45,511 nt of DNA from assembly GCF_000003605.2 (NCBI RefSeq), contig NW_003112474.1, forward strand, positions 4,984 to 50,494. The letters run 5' to 3'. Position 1 is the first letter of the stretch. The number at the start of each line of letters is the position of its first letter. The notes below the pieces were generated by a model, which saw nothing but the letters and a program-made list of their open reading frames with translations, did not search any database and was not told the DNA's origin. A program made the position numbers and the translations under genes. Source of the DNA: Saccoglossus kowalevskii. Lineage: Eukaryota > Hemichordata > Enteropneusta > Harrimaniidae. Below, in pieces: positions 26,001-38,000 of this stretch.

Positions 26001-29000
26001 ATATTTAAATTTTCACATGCAGTAAATTCTGGACAGTAATTCTGATGATGACAGTCAGCAGGGAGACTCTTACAACAACAAATATATTAGAAGAGTTTAA
26101 TATAAATATTAACAGATTATTATTCAGACATGAGAAGCATTTCTGTAAGATGCGTAATGTAAAAAAGTGATATATCTTTAGAAGGAAAATTTAAATTTGG
26201 TGATTGTAAAGTAATTACTGAACTGTTTTCTTTCCACAGAACCAGAAGGAGTTAATCCTCCTGTAGCAACAGAAAAAATGTCAACGTCCTTGAAACTAAG
26301 TTGGTCTGAACCATATCGTCCTAATGGAATCATTACTGGATATGCTTTATACATGGAGAATTCTGTCATATATAGTGGTAACCTTATGACCTATACACAA
26401 ACAGGTCTCAGTACATTCACTAGTTATCAGTTTAAACTCACTGGTAAGTAATTTTATCATGTATTGTATGTGATATTGTTGAATCATTTATGACAAAATT
26501 AGTTTTATATCCAAGTCTCAATGAATTTAGTATTCACCAAATATGTTCATTTATGTAAAATAATTACCGTACATTACAAATGTTTCAATGGTTGTTCAAT
26601 GTGTGGATATGTAAGTGGAACTCCAATCACAGAATTAGTTAAAACTTGTAGTAAAATCTGGTTTCAATCCATTGTAAAACATTGGATGAAAGTACTCAAA
26701 AACACAGGGAATTTAAAACTATTAGGCAATCAAGGTTTTTAATGTCAAGAGTATGTCACTTTTTATATCTCATGCATTTTAATTTCTTAACATTACTACT
26801 ATATTATTCCACTAGCATGTACTGTGGTTGGCTGTACAGATAGTGATGTTGTCTCCATATCCACTGGGCAGTTACCACCCAGCTCAATTGATGCACCGAC
26901 TATTTATGTGGAAGGACCGAGAACCATTGAAGTTGAGTGGAATCCACCGAACCAAATGAATGGTATATTAGAGAACTATGTACTCTATGTTTCCATCGAT
27001 GCCAGTGAATTTGGGGATGTTGTGTATAACTCTACAGCTACTGTTATAACGTCATATACACTTAATGACCTCATGCCAGGAACTACATACTTTATTAGAA
27101 TAGCGGTAAGTTAGCTTTCTTTTCTTTTCAGTATAAAGTGTTTCCAGCATATGACTTTGGTTCTAGTATTAACATATTTCCCCTGTTTAAAGAAGTTGCA
27201 CTTACAGCATTCTCAAAACTAGTTCATATACTTGTAAAAACAGCTGTAATACCCCAGTAGCTTCACAGCTTCTGCACATGCGTCAGACTGCCATAGCGTG
27301 TCATTGTTTACAAACAAACGTCTACCATGAGCCTTTGCATTTTTAGCGTATGTTGTTATCGCTTGGGAATTCCCGCATGTGCGTAGGGGATGACACTCCT
27401 GCTTTAAATTAATCTGGAATATATTATGGATAATCAGTAACACTCCTGCTTTAAATTAATCTGGAATATATTATGGATAATCAGTAACACTCCTGCTTTA
27501 AATTAATCTGGAATATATTATGGATAATCAGTATTGCACCTGACTTGCAACACTGCAAATTTAATAGATATTATTTGTGCAGTTTTATTTTCACGTAATC
27601 AAAAACAATTAGCATGAAAATAATGCATTATTGCATTTTGCAAAATATTTTGTTTGACTGGTATTTTACTTTGTTATGGCGTTGGGGGTATTTCTCATCC
27701 GTACACTATATATGTCATGTTGTGAACATGTTACTCAATGTTTTCAATTGTATCAAAGTCAAATACACTTAGGAACAAAATAAGTGTCCATTGGGACTTA
27801 TGGTGTTTAGTCTTGATTAAGTCAACATCATCTTTGTATACATCAGGATCAGACTTGCAATGCTTGATACACACAGCCGTTGTACACATCTTGTTGTTAT
27901 TGGACACATGATGATGACACATTGTATGAAGTTTGATTCAGCATGAACATTCTGCTCATTTTCTGCCATTGTTAATATTAATTTTATTTTATTATGTGGT
28001 TGTTTGGAGGAATGATAATTTTAAGGAATATAGTAAACTGAACAATTTTCAAAATATTCAGTACAAAACATTATTTATTTTTCAACAGGCATGCAATGGA
28101 GGTGGTTGCATCACCAGCAGTGCAAGCATAGCAACTACACATGAAGATCCTCCACAGGGGGTGCCAGCACCTTCTGTAATAGCATTGTCGCCCTATTCTC
28201 TCTATGTTAGCTGGACTCAACCAGATCAGCCAAATGGTAAATATGACTACTGTTGTTCACCCAACTGAAATTTGACTGAAATATACAGTGAATGTTGTCT
28301 ACATATATAGTAAACCAAGAAAATGCTGTTAAAACCTTAAAAAAGTAATTTATGTTTGTTTGTATGTCTAGATGACCTTTGGTGAGATATTTTGAGTCAC
28401 TATGCAAAACATAACATCATTCAACAGTGTTTGCTCTCATAATAATCAAAAACTCAAGAGAAATTTGAGATGAACACAATCTTGGATAACCATTCTGTAC
28501 CCGGTCTAAATTTTAGAAGCCAATAAATTATAAAAATATGGTGATAAAATGTTTACAGGGAGACAAAATTTAGTTGTGGAATTTTTTTAAAAACTTTTTC
28601 TAATGCTGTCATTTACTGTTTATCTCTTAGGAGTAATAACCAGCTACTCCCTATACCAGAATGGAATAGTCATACAAACAGGTCTGTTAACGACATATAC
28701 AGTCTTGGGTTTAACTCCATGGAGTTTACACACTTTCCGCGTTGAGGCGTGTACAACATCAGGATGTACTGTCGGCTCCGCAACTGAGGCCCGTACTCAG
28801 GAGTCCCCACCTGTTGGAGATATTACATTCCAAGTGAACGTCATCGATGCCTATAGTGTCAGTGCTTACTGGACGTCACCAAGCCAGCCAAATGGAAGGA
28901 TCATATATGAGGCCATGTTTACTGGTATATTCTATGTATCTCCAGGTAAGTCTGTGCTTTCTTCTCTTCTTCTCGAAACACACAATGAGAGTCTTTGCAG

Positions 29001-32000
29001 TTACCCTGTCTGTATGTGTGTGTGTGTGTGTGTCTGTCTGTCTGTTCCACGGATATCTCAAGAACCATATGTTGATATTTAATGAAACTTGGTGTGTAGA
29101 TGCTCTGCACTAATGTGCAGATTTGATTAGGTTTTGGTTGATTACCTGATTTGCATGATAATTAGCTAATTTTTAGCTGTTCTTTGACTGTTTCACTGAT
29201 ATCTGATAGAGCAATTCATTAGATTTTGATGATACTTGGTACATAGATGCTCTAGAACAATCCACAGACCTGATTAATTTTAAGTAAAGATGTGTGCATA
29301 TTAATCAACTAATTTGCATAATTAGTTAATTTTTGTCTTTTACATTGATATCACATGTACTATTTTTTATTCCATTTCAATGAAACTAGGTACTTTGATG
29401 CTCCAGAACAATGCACAGACCCGCTCAGTTTTGAATTAAAATCAGATCATATTAATTTCCTAATTTGCATAATAATTTTAATAATAATGATAATAATCAT
29501 AATTTTTGGTTCTAATCACATTTCAATAAAACTTCGTACATAGACTGTCTGTGACAGTACTTATCTTAATTCAATGAATCTTGGTACATATGTACTCTAA
29601 CACAATGTAATGATCAAATTAGTTTTAGGTTTATATACATCTATAATAATTACCTAATTTCTAACTACTGCATGGTATAGATACTGTAAACCGTGAAATT
29701 TTTACAATATTAGGATTGTGGGGCATTTGTGAATTCAACATTTTGTGAATGTCACTTCATTTTGTAGAATCTCAGAAATATTTTACTGCTTCAAATTATC
29801 ATGATTTTCTGTGACTAGTGAAATTTGTCTCAAATGCTTGTTTGTTGTATTGTTTTAGATACTGGTGACTATACCATAGAACAAGACACCAGAATTCTGT
29901 ACAATGGCACAGAAGCTGAAACTGATATAGTTATAACTGGAGTAGTCCCATTTACAAATTATAATGCACAAGTGAAGGCATCTAACACTATGGGGATGTT
30001 GATGAGTAATGTACAATCATTCAACATGCCTGCTGCAGGTAGGTCAAAGGTCATAACATCAGTATGAAAAACATACTTTTTTTACTATGAAATATTTTAT
30101 ACCTCACTGATATCATTTTCACTGATATCATTGTTGACATATTTTTTGGATTTCATATCTTAATTTAATAAATATGTGAAAAATAAACAAATAATATTTT
30201 GCCTTGAATGAAAAAAAGTGTTTGCGTGTGTGACCAAGCGCATTAATATTCATTATTAGCTCATTAATATTCATAAGTGTCAAGTACCCAGACTTTTTCC
30301 AAAACAACAGTTTCTCATTTTTTAGTAGAATTAGCCCACAAAGTGAAATTATTACTTTCTGCTTGATACAATCTGCTTGATTGTTTTACCACAAAAATGA
30401 TTGATGTATATATTATCTGTCATGCCTTAATCTTTGTTTTTTTTATAATTCTGCAGTATATATTATTGTTATATCTGTGTAGTTCTGATTCAAAAAACTT
30501 TCAATTATCTGACAGCTCCTGATGGTGTTCTGCCACCAAATCTTACACCACTGAGCCCCACATCTATCCAGGTCACATGGCAAGCACCTGCAAGAAATAA
30601 CGCTCCAGGACAGTCAGTATACCAGGTTGTATATAGACCAGCACAACAACCACAACTAGAACAAAAGTATGTATTAGTCATGATTTATTGAGATACAAGT
30701 ACATTTGTAATGTGATGTACTGCTTGATATGGATGGATTGTTAAAACTCATTAAAAAAAACAATGCAAAACAAAAAACATATTCATGATTACAAGAGTTA
30801 AGGATTTTCACTTGGTTTTCAATTTCATGAAAGTTAATGTGATTCTGACACATACTTAATTGAAGCGTTTTAATGCATACCAAAACCTTACCAAGCAAAT
30901 GTGGGTTTTATAGTTAGTATTAGAAAAATGTCAGTTAACTCTAGGTGGCGCTGTCATAAATGACTACACGTTTCATATTTCTTTCACAGTTTGTTCAGCT
31001 TTCCTATCAGTTCTACAAGCTACACTCTGACTGGTTTGACTTCCTTTATTGAGTATGAATTCAAACTTATTGCCAGCAACAGCATTGGATCCACACACAG
31101 TGAATGGGTATCCACGGTTACCAATGAAGATAGTAAGTTTCTTTTTATTTTTTTATGTCACTGTCAATTTCAACGTTTTAAATTTTTTTTGTCAGTGTTT
31201 ACTTTCTTTCTACTATTCTGACAAAAAAAACTGTTTTTCTGTTTGTAGGTCCAGGTCCAATTGATCCTCCAATGGCGACAATACTTGGTCCGACCTCAAT
31301 GATAGTGTCATGGGAAGAACCTGCAGAACCAAACGGTGAAATAATTGAAGTTAAATTATATCAAAACGACCTGCTGAGAATCACTGTAAGTATAATGAGC
31401 ATCACCTCCCTATCCCCTCATATTGTGAGTTCATATACTGATACACACATACATCCTGACCTATTGTTATTTCATTGTTCTAATCTTCTAGTTACCTGGT
31501 GATACTGTCAGCTATACACTGGATGATTTGGTTGCAAATACTGCTTATTATTTCAAGGTAGAGGTGTGTAACTCAGCGGGATGTACTGCAAGCGATAACT
31601 CATTAACCTATACCACAAATGCTGCAGGTATGTACAAACAAGTCAGATTTATTCATATTATCAATTTTGCTGTGACAACCATTGTTGTGACAATCATTGC
31701 ACAGATGGGAAAAAAATCTGCTATCCGGATACTACTGAAGACTGAACTGTTAACTCCTGTAATATTTTGTGACACCACAGTCTAGTATATAAAATCAATT
31801 TTAATTTTGAAAACTGACATCACTGTGAACATATTGTTTTCATAATACATGTTTTATTTATAAGTAAACAAAATGAAAAGTTAATTTGAGCTTTCATTCA
31901 CATGTTTTCACTTTCTTAGCACCAAGTGGAATAGCAGCACCCACCCTGTTTTCAGAAACACCTACCTCTATTCTAATAAGCTGGTCACCCCCACAATATC

Positions 32001-35000
32001 CAAATGGTGTGCTCCAAAGCTATGAACTTGAACGTCGCCTCCAGGGATCTAACACGATAACAACTGTCATCATCGTTGATGCTTCGGCACAGCTTGCCTA
32101 TGTCGATCAGTCGTCCATTGCTCCTTTCACAACGTACGAATACAGAGTCATTGTAAAGAACAGTGCAGGTAGCACTTCCAGTGAGTGGTCGCAGATTACA
32201 ACGAAACAGGCTCGTAAGTGACCATTTCCAAGTCTGTTGTGATTACATTAGTTAGAAATATTTATATGCCGCAATCGTCAGTACATTATATTCCATGTAT
32301 GTTTGATCAAAATTAAAAAATAAATCAGATTGTACTATGAGGTTGTATTGCTGTGTATCTTGGGAAAAGTCTCTTTTCATGTGGAGGTGGGGCTATCAAA
32401 ATGATTGTATCTATTGTGCATGTAAAAACTCTTATTCTTTGAGTCTTCAGTGTTCTATTAATGATTTATAATAGATATATTTGAAGAAATGTCAATTATT
32501 AAAAATAATTAATAAAACATCTATTATTGTCTGTACAGAACCTTCTGGTCTTGCTACGCCAATTGTTGAAATTCTTAGTTCCACATCCATTCGTGTTGCT
32601 TGGCAACCACCTGCCCAACCCAATGGCGAGATCGTTAGTTACACTGTCAAGATGCCGAACCCCAGGATTCTGATTGAAAATGTGACTGTTACTGAAATTA
32701 TTGTAGAAGATTTGGTACCGTATACGCAATACACAGGTAAGAATATCTGACATTGCTAGTATTTGATACAACCACATTGTACTGATATGATATATAATTG
32801 AGATGAACATTGATCAAATGATAACATTATTTGTGTTTTCTCTGTGATCCACAGTTACTGTCCAAGCATGCACTGGTGGGGGATGTACTGAGAGCAACTC
32901 TGTTGTCATAACAACGGACAGTGATCTTCCTGAAGGATTAGATGAACCTGTAGCCACGGCAATAACCCAGAATTACATAGCTGTTGTTTGGACGCCCCCA
33001 AATCGACCTAATGGTGATAATATCAGATATGAATTATCTAGAATGAAGATCAGACAACCGTTGTCTACAGGTAAATAGTAAAATCAGAATTATTATAGTG
33101 TTTATTGTAATTTCACTGTTATCCAAGTCATATAGCAGTATTCAATAGCAATAGCCCCGTTGCTTTCAAATTGCAAAGACTTTGTGTAGGAAGTTATAGT
33201 TTTAATTTAAATTACTTAGTTGATACTGTCACAAGATGATCAATTCAAAAATACCACACTTTGGATTCGCAATAAAAAACAAATACCCCTTTAAGATCAA
33301 GAAACCACCTTAACACATGAATTCAACAAAATACAACCAACCATGCATACACAGTATAAAAACACCATATTTTATACAAGAAATATTCAAAATGTTAACA
33401 GGACAGTCAAATAACACATAACAGTGAAAGATGGGCCATCATGCATAAATCTTATAAATTTCTTTTACTGACATCAAAACACATCCACATAACAACATTC
33501 AAAAAGCTGCCATTACTATCTCTCTCCTTTGCTTCGCAAATCACATCCTCTATCGGCTTTAGGCATTTTTACTTTCATTTATCTTACTAAAAAATATTAA
33601 ATACATAATATTTTACATACATATACACATACTAATGCTAAAACATGTATATGTTGACGTGTATCATAACTAAATTTGATGTTGTGATGTAACTTTGTCA
33701 TAGTGACAGACATTTCTTAAAACAAAACCATAGGCCCAAAATAGAGCTATGAGCATCCATTGTTAATAAATGTGTGCCTGAACTCACCAATACATCTGTC
33801 AGAGGATCAAATCATTTGAAGAAAATTAAAAAAAGAAAATTTTGGAATAAATCCTGAACTATTTTGCGTGTTTTGATTAGTTTTATATATGTGTTGTATT
33901 TGTATAGATCCTATACTTGGACTTGGATTCTGGGAATTGGTATACTCAGGAACACAGACTTCATTCCAAGATTTAGGTCTGCCATTATTCACTACATACC
34001 AGTACAGAGTGACTGTTTACAACACTGTTGGGCAGTTGACATCTGACCCATCAGATGAAGTGACCACACTAGCTGGTCAACCAACAGCTTCTGGTACATT
34101 GTCTGCTACGACCATTGACCATACATCGGTATTTTTGGAGTGGACAACACCAAGTAAGTTTGGATTTTGTTTAATAAGTTTATTATAAACTTGTGCATAC
34201 AGGTTACTGTGCATAGTATGGGATTCATATCAAATACACGTGGTCACAGTGATCACCATCCTCTAATAGGTCACATGTATATGGTGTTTAACATGTGTAA
34301 CTTGTTTGGAGTGTACCATTCATAATCTAGGAGGCTCGGAAGTTTTTAAGTGTTAAATTTTGCTTTAAATTCTGTTTGATATTTTGTGATTCCAGAGAAG
34401 TCAGTTTCAAAAAAACGTTTTCTCTCTAGACCCCCTCTCTTCTATTCAAAATGTTTGAGCAGCTTGTTCATATTTTCATGCATATTTATTTATATGTATT
34501 AAAAATGACAATGAAGTCTGAGTTTTCAGTAAAAACACTTCTTGAAATAGGTCTATTTGAATACAAAATTCATAAAATTAAAAGGAACATATTTCACAGA
34601 GTGTCCAATTTTTATGCTAAGAAAACTAGGAACCTTACTGAGAACATTATGAAATTACAGCTTAGAAGGAACCCTGATTGTAAAAAGGATGTTTTCTGAC
34701 ATTACTTTATTTGTTTGCAGGTCTAACTGAATTACAAGGCAACGTTGTTGAATACATCATATCGTACAGTAAGACGCCCGGCGTTATTCTTTATGCCACC
34801 TATCCAGCTGGTGTGGAGAGTGCTACATTGGTTGGTCTTACTCCAAACACATTGTATGAATTCAAACAAATCATTGATAATGGTGCTTATAATATCACCA
34901 GTCCATCAGCGTTTGCTCGGACGTTATTTGGAGGTTTGTACAATAGTGTCTTTCAATTTGTTTCTGCATGTTGTAGGTAATTGTTATAAGATGACATTAC

Positions 35001-38000
35001 TGTATTATTTTTGAGTTGAATTCCAAACTAGGAATGAGTACCAAAAAAAGAGCCTCACACACCAATGATGAGTCTGCCATGGATTCACATAGCATAGCCA
35101 AAGCATTGTCAGTTTTGTGTTGCTACCAGGATAGTATTTTAATATGACATAGTGTTACAACATGGCGGTCCCATGCAATGAATATGGTTGCTGTTGAAGA
35201 ATACTCTCTATTTGTGAGTTCTTCTTGTGGTTATCAGTTAACAAATTTAGGAGAGGTATATCTGCTCATTAAGTTTTTCTGAATATTCAGAATCTTTGTA
35301 ATTTGTGTGCTGTATGTGCCGTGTTTATCACTGTTTTTATTTTCTTGCAGCTCCAGAAGGGTTTTCTCCACCCAACGTGTATGCTATTAATAGTACAGCA
35401 TTTCGTGTATCCTGGCAACCACCAGAGAGTCCCAATGGTGATATATTGAACTATACAGTTTATGTTGATGATGTGATAATTGATACTGTGGATAGTGTTA
35501 TTACATCCTATGTAGTAACCAATTTACAACCGTATACAGTGTATGATGTTAAGGTACGTGTTGACATGTGTACATAGTAACACCAAGTGTGATCAAAATT
35601 AAAATGTTAAAAGATGATAAAAAGATGAGAATACTAAAACAACATCATGAAACGTTAAGAGCTTTCTATGCATTTTCACATTTATTCAGGTGGAAGTGTG
35701 TACTTCATTTGGATGTTATATGAGTGATGTAACCAAGGCAACCACACAGGAAGCATCACCTAATGGAGTAGACCCACCCAATCTACGTGTTCTAGGTTCA
35801 ATCTCTATTGCTGTTGATTGGCTGCCACCATCACAGTCAAATGGTGTACTTCAAGGCTATGATATATATAGAAGAACTTTAGTTGCATGTAATACAGAGT
35901 AAGTATAGATCGATTTGTCGGTAAATCTGACATTTTGTATATTTCATATCCATTTTGAGAAGTATCTCGACCCATGTTGCATGAATTTCTCTCTATTAGT
36001 ATTGACTTGAGCATTGTGTAACTAAAGGAGTTATATGTATACTCTTGGAACCTTATTTGTCTACGTAAATAACAGTGTCTCTATAATAAAAATGAGTTGT
36101 AATTAAATGATCCTTTATACATAACGTGAAAATTTCCTAAAACAAGCAAATTTGGTGAAGGAATTGTACTATTTTTCTTTATGTCTGGCAAAATTTGCAT
36201 AAAAGCTTGGCTGATTACATCATATGAGATAATACACTTGAAGGTACAGTGCTTGTTTCAGAGGGAAACTTGATTTGAATTTTAAATATTGATTTGTTAC
36301 ACTTTTCTTCACAGACCCCAGACACCAGATATTTCAGACAGTAATAGTTGTTCTTATGTGCAGTGTCGAATTACAGAGAGTTTATGTGGCACCACATGTT
36401 ATTCTGGTAATAAGGTAGGTTGTGTACTTGTTTACTCTCTCCATCGTTATGACAGTATTTACAGAATTACTTGTATACCATAACTATGATGTGAATCTGA
36501 ATGTTTTCAAAATTGAAAAAAAATTGTCCACCAAAAAAAAACATTGGCCTGCATTTAATTACAGTAACTGTATTTTATTGGCTTTAAGCATACCATCTCC
36601 GACCGGAGATAAAACAAATTTATCTGCTTTGGAACAGTAATGCTAGATGCAACTAAGGCCAATGAGTGCAAATGGCTGTGTTAAACTTTTTTTTATTTCA
36701 TTTTTGCAGGCATGTTGTAATTCTAACATTTACGAATACCGAAGTAACTATGAATGCTGTAATGATAACTACATTCCCATGAGGAATAGTGGATCTGATA
36801 TTTGCTGTGGAGGACAGTTTCATAGCTTTCAAGCCGGATACCAGTGTTGTAATGGACAGTACCTAGCTGTACTTCCAGGACAGATATGTTGCATTGACAC
36901 CAATGAGAATAGAGCTATAGTTGGTTATGGTGATGCATGCTGTGGAGGAATTCCATATACTAGTGATGGTCCTCAGATTTGCTGTAGAGGTTAGAATAAT
37001 TTCATTTCCTGTATTGTTGTAATGGTCAATGTTATCACAGATACAGTGAATATTTAAAATATTTTTACCTGGCATTTTCTATGCAAATACTGTAATTAAC
37101 CTTTGAACTCCACTATCAACTGATGTAATGTTGCCTTTTACTAAATAAACCCATGTATTTTTTTTTATTTTGATCAAGACATGCAGGGAATGGGAAAGCA
37201 CATGTATTTGGCAAGGAATTAATATCAAATTACAGTAAAATGTTGAAAATGTGGTTTGTTTTTGAAATTATCAGACACTACAATAAACCTCTCATTGATT
37301 TCTAGGTATGTTCTATGATGGTTACAACTCACAGTGTTGTGGTGACTCTGTTGTGAGTGACACCATGGTTTGCTGTGAAGACACTGTTAGTGGATCGGCC
37401 TATGCACCGGATAACACCAAGCAATGCTGTGGTACTGGTTATGTGGAGCAATCCACTACACTTTGCTGTGAAGATGAAACTGGCAATAGTCAGGTAGGAA
37501 CAAAGGCATATCATGTGGGTTATGAATATTGTCAGTATTTTGGAAATGATGAGTTAGCTAGCCAGGCTGGCCCAGGACCAGGATGTTGTGCTTGAGTTGT
37601 ACCTTATAATTTTGCTTAGAGTTTCTTTTGTTCGTTATTGTATGTATCAATAGTTTCAATTACTACAACTATTGTTTAAGTTAGAAATTTGTCAAATTAG
37701 ATAAAGGGGGTTTGACTTGGTGTCAGCCAGTCTACCCAAAAGGGTTCATGACACCTCCTGGGGTTCCAGGTAACACAGGTAGATAATTTAGTTTGGCCTA
37801 TTTTTTCATGCTGAGGTACAGAAACTCCTCGAGAGAAACATGCAGGTGTCTGGGGAGTCAGATGCGTAGTGTAATTAATTGGCAATAAACAAATGGACTG
37901 GCTGGAATTCAGTTTATTGCTTGACAAGTGATGCAAACTGTACGCGTACTCTGTCTTGTATATTGTATTGGAACACTTTGTTCTTATTCACAGGCTCATT

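Larger units (their letters stand above)
28946..29858. other. Intron 33
   Basis: A phase 1 intron of 913 bases. It contains a TG/TCTG microsatellite at 29014-29044 and about 600 bases of a degenerate 147-bp repeat, both listed separately. Confidence 0.7.

Noticed and set aside
27219-27443. Reverse-strand frame of 74 codons in a CpG-richer stretch, considered as a gene or SINE
   Set aside because: The peptide has no recognised family, the end lies in the 47-bp repeat, and no A/B box or tail of a SINE is evident. It may be an old repeat but I cannot support a call.
28847-29110. Open frames with Cys-Val or Thr-His repeats on both strands
   Set aside because: They are translations of the TG/TCTG microsatellite next to exon 33.
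34451-34699. An 82-codon open frame in intron 42
   Set aside because: No FN3 or other domain, basic low-complexity composition, and no splice sites that fit the usherin phases.
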